64,000 nucleotides of DNA from assembly GCA_030065095.1 (NCBI GenBank), contig JASJDP010000025.1:1-64000 (forward strand). Reading direction: 5' to 3'. Within the stretch, counting starts at the first letter, position 1. Every line of letters begins with the position of its first letter. The notes beneath the pieces were generated by a model. The model saw nothing but the letters and a program-made list of their open reading frames with translations, was not told where the DNA came from and ran no database searches. The stretch is from Rhodobacter sp. Lineage in GTDB: Bacteria; Pseudomonadota; Alphaproteobacteria; Rhodobacterales; Rhodobacteraceae. This document shows, piece by piece, positions 18,760 to 28,337 of the stretch. A program made the position numbers and the translations under genes.

Positions 18760-19067
18760 CTTCAGAATCGCACTCGGAAACACCCGCTAAGACCTTGATG
18801 GGTAGGGTCAAATCTGCAGTTTCTTGATCTTGACCTCGAGACGGAAACCCTTGCGTTTCGGCTGCAGTCTGCGCGACGGAAACCGGCTGGATCGCCGGTG
18901 GCATGGACGGTGAATGCAGCGCGCTTCGCGGTCGTGCAACATAATCCGTGGACCGGAAACCGCACGCGGCCCGGGACGGTGTGTCGTCAGCCGCTTGATC
19001 AAGATCATTCACCGAGACCGGCACTCCGTGCTGAGTTCGCCGTAGTTTCAGCGTGAAAGGGCATAGC
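18760..19067. other. leader region between tRNA-Ala and the Lon-like gene
   Basis: 308 bases without a convincing gene. It holds the FNR-type box at 18995-19008 and presumably the promoter of the downstream operon. No copy of the tRNA 3' end (attachment-site-like repeat) was noticed here. Confidence 0.5.
18995..19008. promoter_or_regulatory. CRP/FNR-type box upstream of the Lon-like protease
   Basis: TTGAT-CAAG-ATCAT, one mismatch from the palindromic TTGAT-N4-ATCAA. The centre is 66.5 nt before the ATG, the same spacing as at hsp20 (67.5) and ftsH (65.5). Confidence 0.6.
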
Positions 19068-21518
19068 ATGACCCCATTGCCAGCCGATCGGTTGCGCAGG
19101 CAATGCGATCCCGCAAAGCTGCCGTTTCGGTCCACGGACGAATTGGAGGGCGTCAGCGGACTGATCGGGCAGGATCGCGCGCTGGATGCCATCCGCCTAT
19201 CTGCGCAGATCGCTCACCGTGACTTCAACCTGTTCGTGCTCGGGCCACCGGGAACCGGACGGCATTCCGCCGTCAAGCAGTTGCTTACCGAACAGGCCGC
19301 CCGGCGCCCACTGCCGTCGGATTGGGTTTATGTCAACAATTTCGAGGCAGCGCACAAACCCAAGGCCCTGCGCCTGCCGCCCGGCACAGCGGCGGCCCTG
19401 AGGCGCGAAATGGAAAATCTGGTCGATGACTTGGCCAATGAAATTCCGGCGCTCTTCGAGTCAGAGGAATATCAGACCCAACGGCGCGCGATCGAGCAAG
19501 AGCTAGGCGAGGCGCAGGAGTCCGCCATGGCGGACTTCGCCGATCGCGCCAAGGCCGAAGATGTGGCGCTCGTGCGTACACCGATGGGCTTTATGCTAAG
19601 TGCCGTCCGTGATGGTCAACTGGTGAAATCCGAGGACTATCAGAAGCTGGGCAACGCCGAGCAGGCCGAAATCGACGAAAAGATCGAGCGGTTGCAGGAA
19701 GATCTCGCCGCCGTTCTGCGCCAGGCCCCCAAATTGGAGAAAGAGCACCGCAAACGCATCGAAGAACTCAATGCCGCTATGGCCGAACGCGCCGTTTCCG
19801 CGCGTGTCGCCGAGATTTCGGGCAAACTTCAAGAATTGGAGCCCGTATCGGAATATCTTGAAGCGGTGCGCCAGGACATCATCGCCAATGCCGAATTGTT
19901 CCTCCAGGCGGCGGCGAAAAAGAACGAGGGCCCATTTCCCGAAGCGATCCGGAAGTACCACAAGGAACCAGCCTTCGACCGCTACGTCGTCAATGTCATG
20001 GTCTCGCAGGACAACGATGCTAGCACAGGCGCTCCGGTGCAGGTCGAGGATCTGCCGACACTCAACCGGCTCAGCGGGCGCATCGAGCACATCTCGCATA
20101 TGGGCTCTCTGGTCACGAACTTCACCATGATCAAGCCCGGTGCGCTGCACCGCGCCAACGGCGGTTTTCTGGTGATGGACGCACGCCGCGTCTTGTCCGA
20201 GCCCTTCGCCTGGGACGCGCTGAAGCAAAGCCTGAAAAGCCAGTCGATCACGATCACCTCGATGGCGGAGCGGCTGAGCCTGGTCTCGACCACCTCGCTG
20301 GAACCAGATCCAATTCCGCTCGATGTTCGGGTCGCGTTGGTCGGCGACCGGTTTCTGCATGCGCTGCTGGTGCTGCTCGACCCCGATTTCAGCGAGCTGT
20401 TCAAAGTGCAGGCGGACTTCGACGATGAGGTCGAGCGAACCGACGACACTTTGATCCTGTTCGCCCGTCTGGTCGGATCCTACGCCGCACGCGAGGGGCT
20501 GCGCCCGATCAGTGCCGCGGGTGTGGCGCGGTTGCTCGATGAGGCGACCCGGCTCGCCGACGACAGCCAGAAACTGTCGCTGCGTCTGGGCGCGGTGTCG
20601 GACCTTTTGCGCGAGGCCGACCACTATGCCGCGCGCCGCGGCAACAGGCATATCGACGACGGCGACGTCACGCAGGCGGTCCGGGAAAAGGACCGTCGCG
20701 CCGGGCGGATCAAGGACCGCATGCAAGAGGCGATCGCGCGCAAGACCGTGTTGATCGACACCGAGGGCGCCGCCGTCGGACAGATCAACGGCCTGTCGGT
20801 GGTCGGCCTTGGCGACTACAGCTTCGGCCGCCCATCTCGGATCACGGCGCGGGCCCGGATGGGCGCCGGCAAGCTGGTGGACATCGAGCGCGAGGTCGAA
20901 CTCGGCGGCCCGCTGCATTCGAAAGGCGTCATGATCCTGGCAGGCTATCTGACATCCCGCTATGCGCTCGACGTGCCGTTCTCGCTGCATGCCAGCCTGG
21001 TCTTCGAACAGAGCTACGGTGGCATCGACGGCGACAGCGCGTCTTCCGCCGAGCTCTATGCGTTGCTGTCGGCGCTCTCCGGCCTGCCGATCCGTCAAGG
21101 TCTCGCGGTCACCGGCTCGGTCAACCAGACCGGCGAGGTGCAGGCCATCGGCGGGGTCAACGAGAAGATCGAAGGATTCTTCGAGACCTGTGCCGCACGG
21201 GGCCTCACCGGCGACCAGGGAGTTCTGATTCCGAAATCCAATGTCGATCACCTGATGCTGCGATCCGACGTCGTCGAGGCAGCCAAGGCAGGGCAATTCC
21301 AGGTGATCCCGGTGACCGGCATAGATGACGGCATCGAGATTCTGACCGGCACCCCGGCTGGCGTTCGAAACGCCGACGGCGCCTTCCCGGATGGCTCGGT
21401 CAACGCTCTGGTCGAGGCCCGGCTGCGGGCCTACGCCGAAACCCGGAAAGCCTTTGCGCGGTCCGCGTCCGGCGACGGCAACGGCAACGGCAACGACGAA
21501 GACAGGAAAACCGTATGA
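19068..21518 (+). CDS. Lon-like (LonB/YcbZ-type) ATP-dependent protease
   Basis: 816 aa. AAA+ module in the first half, interrupted by a long coiled-coil insertion (about residues 125-260, rich in E/K/R/A), and a C-terminal Lon protease domain. Catalytic dyad: Ser in GDSASSAEL (about residue 657) and Lys in GGVNEKIEGF (about 700), 43 residues apart as in Lon. The P-loop reads GPPGTGRHS (59-67), with Arg where Walker A normally has Lys. It lacks the classical Lon N domain. The last 15 residues are a low-complexity Gly/Asn tail. Start: ATG 19068 has AAAGGG upstream; a GTG at 19053 is in frame. The stop overlaps the next ATG, so it is coupled to the Usp gene. Likely degrades damaged proteins in the cytosol under redox/oxygen stress. 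Confidence 0.85.
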   Translation: MTPLPADRLRRQCDPAKLPFRSTDELEGVSGLIGQDRALDAIRLSAQIAHRDFNLFVLGPPGTGRHSAVKQLLTEQAARRPLPSDWVYVNNFEAAHKPKALRLPPGTAAALRREMENLVDDLANEIPALFESEEYQTQRRAIEQELGEAQESAMADFADRAKAEDVALVRTPMGFMLSAVRDGQLVKSEDYQKLGNAEQAEIDEKIERLQEDLAAVLRQAPKLEKEHRKRIEELNAAMAERAVSARVAEISGKLQELEPVSEYLEAVRQDIIANAELFLQAAAKKNEGPFPEAIRKYHKEPAFDRYVVNVMVSQDNDASTGAPVQVEDLPTLNRLSGRIEHISHMGSLVTNFTMIKPGALHRANGGFLVMDARRVLSEPFAWDALKQSLKSQSITITSMAERLSLVSTTSLEPDPIPLDVRVALVGDRFLHALLVLLDPDFSELFKVQADFDDEVERTDDTLILFARLVGSYAAREGLRPISAAGVARLLDEATRLADDSQKLSLRLGAVSDLLREADHYAARRGNRHIDDGDVTQAVREKDRRAGRIKDRMQEAIARKTVLIDTEGAAVGQINGLSVVGLGDYSFGRPSRITARARMGAGKLVDIEREVELGGPLHSKGVMILAGYLTSRYALDVPFSLHASLVFEQSYGGIDGDSASSAELYALLSALSGLPIRQGLAVTGSVNQTGEVQAIGGVNEKIEGFFETCAARGLTGDQGVLIPKSNVDHLMLRSDVVEAAKAGQFQVIPVTGIDDGIEILTGTPAGVRNADGAFPDGSVNALVEARLRAYAETRKAFARSASGDGNGNGNDEDRKTV

Positions 21519-22288
21519 CCGGGGTTCAAAAACCCTCGCGGCGCATTTTGATCGGCGCCGGCAGCTATGCCGAGGCCCGCACCGCGTTGCGCCTGGCAGA
21601 GCGGCTCGCCGGGACATTGGCAACAGATCTGGGCGGCATGCTCGTCGAAGAGACGATATGGGCCGACCTCGCCGGTCTGCCGAAACAGCGCGTCATCACG
21701 TCGAGCGGAACGTTCATCGTCGCGCCGTCCCGCCGCCAGATCAAGACCGTCGCCGAAAGCGACGCAAAGGCGTTCCGTCAGACCCTTTCGGCGTTGGCGC
21801 CGCAAGAAAACTGGTCCTTCGAGCGGCGGCGCGGTGAGCTGATCAGCGGGCTCTGCGAGGCGGCCAAGGGGTGGGATCTGCTGCTGCTCGGATATCGCGA
21901 AACGCACCGGCTCGTGGGGCAGATCGTTCTGATCGAGCCCCCGGCTGATGCGGAACAGGAGGCACGCGTCCTGGCGGATGACCTGGCGCACGCCTTGGGG
22001 ACCGGTACGCTTGCCATGACACTGGGTTCCGCGCCCCAAGGCGGGGGCGTTGGACCGCCGGACACCGAGCACTTCAGCAGCGAAGATCTGCTCTTGGCGC
22101 GCATTGCCCGCCTCCACGCCTCTGCGGTCGTGCTCGACCTCTCGGCGGGCCCGCTGCGGACCTACGATCAATTGCGCCGGCTGTTCGCTGCCGCACGCTG
22201 CCCGATCGTCGTGGTCGGGGCTGGACGAGGCGAGCCCTCGCTGGAACACAGCTCGCAAATCCCACCCGCGCCGGAAGCCGCAACTTGA
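21515..22288 (+). CDS. UspA-like stress protein
   Basis: 257 aa with an RRILIGAGSYAEARTALRLAERLAGTL start typical of UspA folds, followed later by WDLLLLGYRE and a second alpha/beta part ending AARCPIVVVGAG. This suggests a degenerate tandem Usp. The canonical ATP-binding G-2x-G-9x-G-S/T loop is not clearly present, so nucleotide binding is uncertain. ATGA overlap with the Lon-like gene shows one transcription unit. Usp proteins commonly accompany FNR-controlled stress loci. Confidence 0.65.
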   Translation: MTGVQKPSRRILIGAGSYAEARTALRLAERLAGTLATDLGGMLVEETIWADLAGLPKQRVITSSGTFIVAPSRRQIKTVAESDAKAFRQTLSALAPQENWSFERRRGELISGLCEAAKGWDLLLLGYRETHRLVGQIVLIEPPADAEQEARVLADDLAHALGTGTLAMTLGSAPQGGGVGPPDTEHFSSEDLLLARIARLHASAVVLDLSAGPLRTYDQLRRLFAAARCPIVVVGAGRGEPSLEHSSQIPPAPEAAT

Positions 22289-22298
22289 TCTGAGACAA
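22285..22298. promoter_or_regulatory. imperfect CRP/FNR-type box upstream of the aminotransferase operon
   Basis: TTGAT-CTGA-GACAA, one mismatch in the second half site. The centre is 88.5 nt before the GTG start; it overlaps the end of the Usp gene. Confidence 0.35.
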
Positions 22299-22379
22299 GG
22301 CACGCCCGGCACATTCACGTAGGCTGGTTGTCCTCAGAAGACGTTGGAAATTCTGGAACACCGAAGTTGGGAGGCCGGC

Positions 22380-23573
22380 GTGGACCAGACGGCAACCGCA
22401 TGCAAGGGCCCGGTCGCGCGACGGTCACGGCACCTTGCGATGTCGGCGATCAAGGAAATGTCGATCCGTTGCGCACAGGTGCCAGGGGCTGCGTCGCTGG
22501 CGTGGGGGCTGCCATCCTTTCGCACCCCGGAACCGATCCGCGCCGCCGTGACCACGGCGCTGAAGGAGGACGCCAAGATCGGTATGTATGCCCTGCCCGG
22601 TGGCCTGCCGAATCTGTGCGCCGCCGCGGCGCGAGCACATCAGCGGCGCACCGCGATCAAGGTCGACGCATCGACGCGGGTGATGATCTCGGCGGGCAAT
22701 ATGGAAGGCCTTCAGACGCTGTTTCATGCAATCGTCGATCCGGGCGACGAGGTCATCGTCACCGATCCGGGCTTTGTCTCTCATATCAGCCAGATCGAAT
22801 TCAACGGCGGCGTTCCGGTATTCTGGAAGATGGACGAAGCGGGCGGCTGGGACCTTGATGTCGGCGCCCTGCCCGGGCTCATCGGTCCGCGCACCAAGGC
22901 CATCGTTCTGGTCAATCCATCGAACCCGACGGGCGCGATCCTTTCGGAGCGGGCGTTGCGTTGCGCGGCCAGCGTTGCCCGCGACAACGGCCTGCTGATC
23001 GTCATCGACGACCCCTACAGCCATTTCACCTATGACAACCGCGGCCGGTTTTTCGATCTCGCCGCGGATCCCGAATTCGCCGATCACATCGCCTATCTTT
23101 TCACCTTCTCAAAGGCCTACGCGATGAGCGGCTGGCGCGTCGGCTATATGGTTGTTCCGGAATGGCTGCGCGCCGAGGCCGTCAAGATCCATGACCTGAC
23201 AATGATATGCACACCGCGGATCAGCCAGGTCGCCGCCTTGACGGCGCTGGAAACCGAGCCTGTCCACCTGGCAGAGTTCGAACGGATCCTCGACCGCCGC
23301 CGCAGCCTGATCTGCGAACGCCTCGACCGCCTGCCGCATGTCTTCCGATACGTTCCCCCGCAGGGCGCCTATTACGTCTTCCCGCGCATCGTGGCGGCAC
23401 ACGAGAACGCGGTGCAGTTCGCCCACGACCTGCTCGACCGTGCGCGTGTCGCCGTGACACCCGGCAGCGCCTTCGGGCCGTCGGGCGAGGATCATGTTCG
23501 TCTGGCCTATTGTGTCGAGGACGATGTGATCGACCTGGCCTTCGACCGGATGGAGGCGCATTTTGGCACCTGA
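22380..23573 (+). CDS. PLP-dependent class I/II aminotransferase
   Basis: 397 aa, fold-type I. Seen: SLAWGLPSFRTPEPI at the N terminus, GNMEGLQTLFHAIVDPGDEVIV, NPSNPTGAI (pyridine-contacting Asn), IDDPYSHFTYD, and FTFSKAYAMSGWRVGYMV with the Schiff-base Lys. Class I/II enzymes of this shape transaminate aspartate, aromatic or branched-chain substrates. Start: GTG 22380 has GGGAGG 8 nt upstream; a TTG at 22344 in the same frame lacks one. First gene of a coupled operon with acyl-CoA synthetase and a 2-oxoacid dehydrogenase, so it probably makes the 2-oxoacid that the dehydrogenase oxidises (inference). Confidence 0.85.
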   Translation: MDQTATACKGPVARRSRHLAMSAIKEMSIRCAQVPGAASLAWGLPSFRTPEPIRAAVTTALKEDAKIGMYALPGGLPNLCAAAARAHQRRTAIKVDASTRVMISAGNMEGLQTLFHAIVDPGDEVIVTDPGFVSHISQIEFNGGVPVFWKMDEAGGWDLDVGALPGLIGPRTKAIVLVNPSNPTGAILSERALRCAASVARDNGLLIVIDDPYSHFTYDNRGRFFDLAADPEFADHIAYLFTFSKAYAMSGWRVGYMVVPEWLRAEAVKIHDLTMICTPRISQVAALTALETEPVHLAEFERILDRRRSLICERLDRLPHVFRYVPPQGAYYVFPRIVAAHENAVQFAHDLLDRARVAVTPGSAFGPSGEDHVRLAYCVEDDVIDLAFDRMEAHFGT

Positions 23574-25254
23574 CATCCCAAGCTACCTGCACGGCGTCTC
23601 GGACACGCCGCTGATGGGCCTGACCGTCGGCGGATTGCTCGACCGGACGGCCGACCGCCTTCCCGAAAGCCCGGCGTTGGTCGTCCCCTATCAGAATGTG
23701 CGCTGGAGCTATCGGACGCTGAAACGAAAGGCGGATGAGGTCGCTGCCGGACTTCTTGGCCTTGGGCTTGACCCCGGTGACCGCATTGGCATCTGGGCAC
23801 CGAACCTGGCCGAGTGGGTCGTGTTGCAATTCGCAACCGCCAAGGCGGGGCTGATCCTGATGAACATCAACCCCGCCTACCGGCTCTCCGAGTTGGAATT
23901 TGCGCTCAACCAGGTTGGCGTGAAGGCGCTGGTCACGGTGCCCAGCTTCAAGACCAGCGACTATCTGGCGATGCTGACCGAGTTGATGCCGGAGTTGCCG
24001 ACTGCGGAACCCGGCGCCTTGGACGCGGCCCGCGTCCCGAGCTTGCGCTGGATCATTACGCTTGGCGATGCCGCCCCCGGCACGCTGTCCTTCGGCGCGG
24101 TGACGGGCGCGGCGACGCAAGAAACCCGGACCCGCCTTCGAGACTTGAAGGCCGAACTGCAATTCGACGACCCGATCAACATCCAGTTCACCTCCGGCAC
24201 CACCGGCCGCCCCAAGGCCGCCACGCTGACCCACCACAACATCGTCAACAACGCCTGGTTCACCGGCCTGCAGATGAAGCTGACCAGCGCCGACCGCATG
24301 TGCATCCCGGTTCCGATGTACCATTGCTTCGGCATGGTGCTCGGCACGCTTTGCTGCGTGGCCCATGGCGCGGCGATCGTCTTCGCCGCCGCCGGATTTG
24401 ACGCCGAAGCGACGATGCAGACGGTCGAAACGGAACGCTGCACCGCGCTTCACGGCGTGCCGACGATGTTCATCGCCGAGTTGGACACGCCGGGGTTTGC
24501 CGACCGCGACCTCACTTTCCTGCGCACCGGCATTATCGCCGGGGCGCCGTGCCCCGCCGAGCTGATGAAGCGGATCATGGGCGAGATGCACCTGGACCAG
24601 ATCACCATCGCCTATGGAATGACCGAAACCGGCCCGGTCAGCACCCAGACCGGCGTTGACGATCCCGTCCACAGGCGCGTCGAAACCGTCGGCCGCGTTC
24701 TGCCGCATACGGAGATCAAGATCACCGACGACAAGGGCCGCATCGTGCCGCGCGGGGTGCCCGGAGAGCTCAAGACCCGCGGGTATTGCGTTATGCCGAA
24801 GTATTGGAACGACCCGCAGAAGACCGCCGAGGCCATCGACGAGGCGCGCTGGATCGCCTCGGGCGACATCGCGGTGGTCGATACCGAAGGCTATTTCCAG
24901 ATCGTCGGGCGATCGAAGGACATGCTGATCCGTGGTGGCGAGAACATCTTTCCGCGCGAGATCGAGGATTTCCTCTATACCCACCCGGCCATCGAGCAGG
25001 TCGAGGTGATCGGCGCGCCGGACGAGAAATACGGCGAAGAGGTCTGCGCCTGGATCAAGCTGCGCGACGGGTATGAGGTGACCGAAGAGAACATCCGCGA
25101 TTTCTGCCGCGGCCGGATCGCGCATTTCAAGATCCCGCGCTACGTCAGGTTCGTTGACGCATTCCCGATGACGATCACCGGCAAGGTCCAGAAGTTCGAG
25201 ATGCGCCGGATCATGACCGAGGAACTGGCCGCAGCGGAAACCGAACATGCCTGA
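23563..25254 (+). CDS. acyl-CoA synthetase (AMP-binding family)
   Basis: 563 aa ANL-superfamily ligase. Seen: ATP-binding FTSGTTGRPKAATLTH (P-loop-like), VPMYHCFGMVLG, IAYGMTETGPVS (adenylate motif), SGDIAVVDTEGYFQIVGRSKDMLIRGGENIFP (hinge and A8), and the catalytic Lys in TITGKVQKFEM. Sequence style is that of medium/long-chain or branched acyl-CoA synthetases. The TTG start at 23563 overlaps the aminotransferase stop and has GGAGG just upstream; no nearby ATG fits. Likely activates a carboxylic acid related to the 2-oxoacid/acyl-CoA chemistry of the operon; the substrate is not determined. Confidence 0.88.
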   Translation: MAPDIPSYLHGVSDTPLMGLTVGGLLDRTADRLPESPALVVPYQNVRWSYRTLKRKADEVAAGLLGLGLDPGDRIGIWAPNLAEWVVLQFATAKAGLILMNINPAYRLSELEFALNQVGVKALVTVPSFKTSDYLAMLTELMPELPTAEPGALDAARVPSLRWIITLGDAAPGTLSFGAVTGAATQETRTRLRDLKAELQFDDPINIQFTSGTTGRPKAATLTHHNIVNNAWFTGLQMKLTSADRMCIPVPMYHCFGMVLGTLCCVAHGAAIVFAAAGFDAEATMQTVETERCTALHGVPTMFIAELDTPGFADRDLTFLRTGIIAGAPCPAELMKRIMGEMHLDQITIAYGMTETGPVSTQTGVDDPVHRRVETVGRVLPHTEIKITDDKGRIVPRGVPGELKTRGYCVMPKYWNDPQKTAEAIDEARWIASGDIAVVDTEGYFQIVGRSKDMLIRGGENIFPREIEDFLYTHPAIEQVEVIGAPDEKYGEEVCAWIKLRDGYEVTEENIRDFCRGRIAHFKIPRYVRFVDAFPMTITGKVQKFEMRRIMTEELAAAETEHA

Positions 25255-26287
25255 GCCGCTCGCATTCCTCGATGCCGCGGGCCGGGTCGTCGGCGACCTC
25301 CCCGATTTTGCCCGCGACGGCGACACGCTGCGTGCGCTTTATACCGCCATGGTCCGCGCGCGCGCCTTCGATACCAAGGCCATAGCCCTGCAGCGCACCG
25401 GCCGGCTCGGCACCTACGCGTCGAGCCTGGGGCAAGAAGCGATCAGCATCGGCCTGGCGAGCGCAATGACCGAGGACGATGTTTTTCTACCCTCCTTCCG
25501 CGAACACGGCGGCCAGCTCTGGCGTGGCGTGACGCTGGAGGAGCTGTTCCTGTACTGGGGCGGCGACGAGCGCGGCAACGACTTTGCCGGGCCGCGCCAG
25601 GACTTTCCGGTTTGCATTCCCGTCGCATCGCAATTCCCCCATGCCGCCGGCGTGGCTTTGGCGTTGCAACGGAAGGGCACGCCGGGCGTCGCGGTCACGG
25701 TTGGCGGCGATGGTGCCACGTCGAAGGGCGATTTCTACGAGGCGCTCAATGTCATCGGCGCCTGGATGCTGCCCGCGGTTTTCGTGATCAACAATAACCA
25801 ATGGGCGATCTCGATGCCGCGAACCGAGCAAACCCACGCGGAAACCCTCGCCGACAAGGCGATTGCCGCAGGGGTACCGGGCGAACAGGTGGACGGAAAC
25901 GACGTGGTGGCCGTCCGGGCGGCCGCCGAGCGTGCCTTGGCCCGTGCACGCGCCGGCGAAGGCCCTGCGTTGATCGAATGCGTCAGCTACCGTTTGGGCG
26001 ATCACACCACTGCCGACGATGCCAGCCGCTACCGTGACGAGGCCGAGGTCAGCCCGCACTGGAAGGCGGAGCCGCTGATCCGCCTGCGCAACCACCTTGT
26101 GGTCGCACATGGCTGGGGCAAGCGGGATGAAGAGACGGTGCTGCGGTCCTGCGACGCCGAGGTGGACGCGGCGGCCGAAGCCTATCTTGCCATCGCTCCC
26201 GAACCGCCCCGCGCGATGATTACCCATCTCTTTGCCACGCTGCCGGCCGATCTCGCGGCCCTGGCCGAGGACCTTGCCGATGGCTGA
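25247..26287 (+). CDS. 2-oxoacid dehydrogenase E1 alpha subunit
   Basis: 346 aa thiamin-diphosphate subunit of a pyruvate / branched-chain 2-oxoacid dehydrogenase type complex. Seen: LGTYASSLGQEAISIGLASAM, the ThDP/Mg motif GGDGATSKGDFYEALN ending in INNNQWAIS, and the phosphorylation-loop-like YRLGDHTTADDASRYR. The YRLGDHTTADD form and overall length fit the branched-chain type (or PdhA of Gram-positives) better than the single-chain AceE. Overlaps the previous gene by 8 nt and the next by 8 nt: tight operon. Confidence 0.9.
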   Translation: MPEPLAFLDAAGRVVGDLPDFARDGDTLRALYTAMVRARAFDTKAIALQRTGRLGTYASSLGQEAISIGLASAMTEDDVFLPSFREHGGQLWRGVTLEELFLYWGGDERGNDFAGPRQDFPVCIPVASQFPHAAGVALALQRKGTPGVAVTVGGDGATSKGDFYEALNVIGAWMLPAVFVINNNQWAISMPRTEQTHAETLADKAIAAGVPGEQVDGNDVVAVRAAAERALARARAGEGPALIECVSYRLGDHTTADDASRYRDEAEVSPHWKAEPLIRLRNHLVVAHGWGKRDEETVLRSCDAEVDAAAEAYLAIAPEPPRAMITHLFATLPADLAALAEDLADG

Positions 26288-27260
26288 GCGCACAATGATC
26301 GAGGCGATCCGCATGGCCCTTGGCCGCGCCCTCGCGGACGATCCCGACGTGATCCTTTTCGGCGAAGATATCGGCATCGACGGCGGCGTGTTCCGCGCCA
26401 CCGACGGGCTGATCCAGCGCTTCGGATCGGGACGCGTCCGCGACACGCCGCTTTCCGAAACCGTGATCGCCGGCATGGCCGTCGGCGCCGGCGCTACGGG
26501 CTTGAAGCCCGTCGCCGAGATCCAGTTCATGGGCTTTCTGTATTCCGCCATCGATCAACTCGCCAACCACGCCGCGCGCCTGCGCAACCGCACCCGCGGG
26601 CGGCTGACCTGCCCGATCGTTCTGCGCGCACCCTATGGCGGCGGCATCAAAGCGCCCGAGCATCATTCGGAAAGCGCCGAGGCGATGTTCGCCCACATCC
26701 CCGGCCTGCGCGTGGTGATCCCAAGTTCGCCGGGGCGAGCCTATGGCCTGCTTCTTTCCGCGATCCGCGATCCCGATCCTGTTCTGTTTCTTGAACCCAA
26801 ACGGCTTTACCGCGCGATCAGCGAGGAGGTGCCGGACGACGGGCGCGCTTTGCCCATCGACCGGGCGATCGTGCTGCGGGAGGGCGCGGACGTCACCCTT
26901 GTCAGCTGGGGCGCGATGTTGACAGAGACCCGGGCTGCGGCGGAAACCTTGGGCGAAGAGGGGATTTCCACCGAACTCATCGACCTGTCCTCGCTGAAGC
27001 CCATCGACCGGCCGACGATTCGCACCTCTGTCGCAAAGACCGGCCGCTGCGTGATCGTGCACGAAGCCCCTTTGACCGCCGGTCTCGGAGCCGAAATCGC
27101 CGCCGATCTGGCCGAGCATTGCCTCACCGGCCTGCTCGCCCCGGTCAGGCGCGTCACGGGCTACGACACCGTGATGCCCTATCCACGGATCGAACATCAC
27201 TACATGCCCTCGACCGACCGCATCGCCGGCGCGGTTCGCGACGTGATGGCCTTTGCATGA
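26280..27260 (+). CDS. 2-oxoacid dehydrogenase E1 beta subunit
   Basis: 326 aa partner of the E1 alpha subunit. Seen: MIEAIRMALGRALADDPDVILFGEDIGIDGGVFRATDGL, DTPLSETVIAGMAVGAGATGLKPVAEIQFMGF, and C-terminal transketolase-C domain with DLSSLKPIDRPTI and HEAPLTAGLGAEIAADL. ATG 26280 overlaps the E1 alpha stop; a longer frame from 26232 overlaps E1 alpha and is ignored. The pair makes the decarboxylating E1 heterotetramer. Confidence 0.92.
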   Translation: MAERTMIEAIRMALGRALADDPDVILFGEDIGIDGGVFRATDGLIQRFGSGRVRDTPLSETVIAGMAVGAGATGLKPVAEIQFMGFLYSAIDQLANHAARLRNRTRGRLTCPIVLRAPYGGGIKAPEHHSESAEAMFAHIPGLRVVIPSSPGRAYGLLLSAIRDPDPVLFLEPKRLYRAISEEVPDDGRALPIDRAIVLREGADVTLVSWGAMLTETRAAAETLGEEGISTELIDLSSLKPIDRPTIRTSVAKTGRCVIVHEAPLTAGLGAEIAADLAEHCLTGLLAPVRRVTGYDTVMPYPRIEHHYMPSTDRIAGAVRDVMAFA

Positions 27261-28318
27261 CCGTGTTCCGGCTGCCCGACCTCGGCGAAGGCCTGTCAGA
27301 GGCCGAAATCGTCACATGGCATGTGACCGAAGGCGATCACGTGACCGCGGATCAGCCGCTTGTGTCGGTCGAAACCGACAAGGCCGTTGTCGAGATTCCG
27401 GCCCCCTATTCCGGCACAATCGCCCGGTTGATCGCGCGTGAGGGCGAGATCGCCAAGATCGGCGCGCCGCTGGTCGAGATCGAGACCGGCAGATCCGAGG
27501 ACACCGGCGCGATTGTCGGCGAGCTTCAAGGCGCCGGCGAACGCACGCCGAAACCGCCAACCAAGCCGTCCAGGTCGGTCAAGGCGAGCCCGGCTGTCCG
27601 TCGCCTGGCCCGCGAGATGGGCGTCGACCTGGCCACTCTGACCGGCAGCGGTCCGGGCGGCGCGATCCAGTCGCGCGACGTCGAGGCCGTGGCTGCCGGG
27701 TTTCAGGGCGAAGACCTGCGCGGCGTGCGACGTGCGATGGCCAAGGCGATGGCGGCATCGCACGCAGTCGTCGTGCCGGCTACCGTGACCGACCGCGCGG
27801 ATATCTCGCCCTGGGACGACACCGATCAGCCGATGCCGCGCCTTGTCCGCGCCATCGCCAGGGCCAGTGCAATCGAGCCTTCGTTGAACGCCTGGTTCGA
27901 CGGGCGGCGGCGGCAATTGCACGACCATGTGGACCTCGCCGTCGCGATGGACACGCCCGAGGGTCTCTTTACGCCGGTACTGCGCGACGTCGGTGCCGCC
28001 GGGGATATCGAGGAGCAGATCGAAAAGCTGCGACACGCCGTCGAGATCCGCACTATCGGGCATGCGGACATGAAGGGCGCCACCTTCACTCTGTCAAATT
28101 TCGGGATGCTGGGCGGTGAGTTCACGGCCCTCGTCGTGACGCCGCCGCAAGTGGCGATCCTCGGTGCGGGGCGGATCGTCGAGGCATGCCTGGCTATCGA
28201 TGGCCGCGCCACCGTTCGGCGCGTCCTGCCGCTGTCTTTGACCTTCGACCACCGGGCGGTCACCGGCGGCGAGGCGGCTCGATTTCTGGCAGCGATCAAG
28301 TGTGACCTGGAGTCATAG
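27257..28318 (+). CDS. 2-oxoacid dehydrogenase E2 (lipoyl acyltransferase)
   Basis: 353 aa. One lipoyl domain (about 1-75, lipoyl Lys in [12 protein letters not shown]), a peripheral-subunit-binding domain (about 112-150; [25 protein letters not shown]), and a catalytic domain (about 155-353). The active-site segment reads [11 protein letters not shown], so the His is present but the Asp of the usual HxxxDG motif is Thr. This is seen directly and may mark a substrate subfamily. Overlaps E1 beta by an ATGA. No E3 (dihydrolipoyl dehydrogenase) gene is in the operon; E3 must come from elsewhere. Confidence 0.9.
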   Translation: MTVFRLPDLGEGLSEAEIVTWHVTEGDHVTADQPLVSVETDKAVVEIPAPYSGTIARLIAREGEIAKIGAPLVEIETGRSEDTGAIVGELQGAGERTPKPPTKPSRSVKASPAVRRLAREMGVDLATLTGSGPGGAIQSRDVEAVAAGFQGEDLRGVRRAMAKAMAASHAVVVPATVTDRADISPWDDTDQPMPRLVRAIARASAIEPSLNAWFDGRRRQLHDHVDLAVAMDTPEGLFTPVLRDVGAAGDIEEQIEKLRHAVEIRTIGHADMKGATFTLSNFGMLGGEFTALVVTPPQVAILGAGRIVEACLAIDGRATVRRVLPLSLTFDHRAVTGGEAARFLAAIKCDLES

Positions 28319-28337
28319 ACATGGGAACCGAAAAAAC

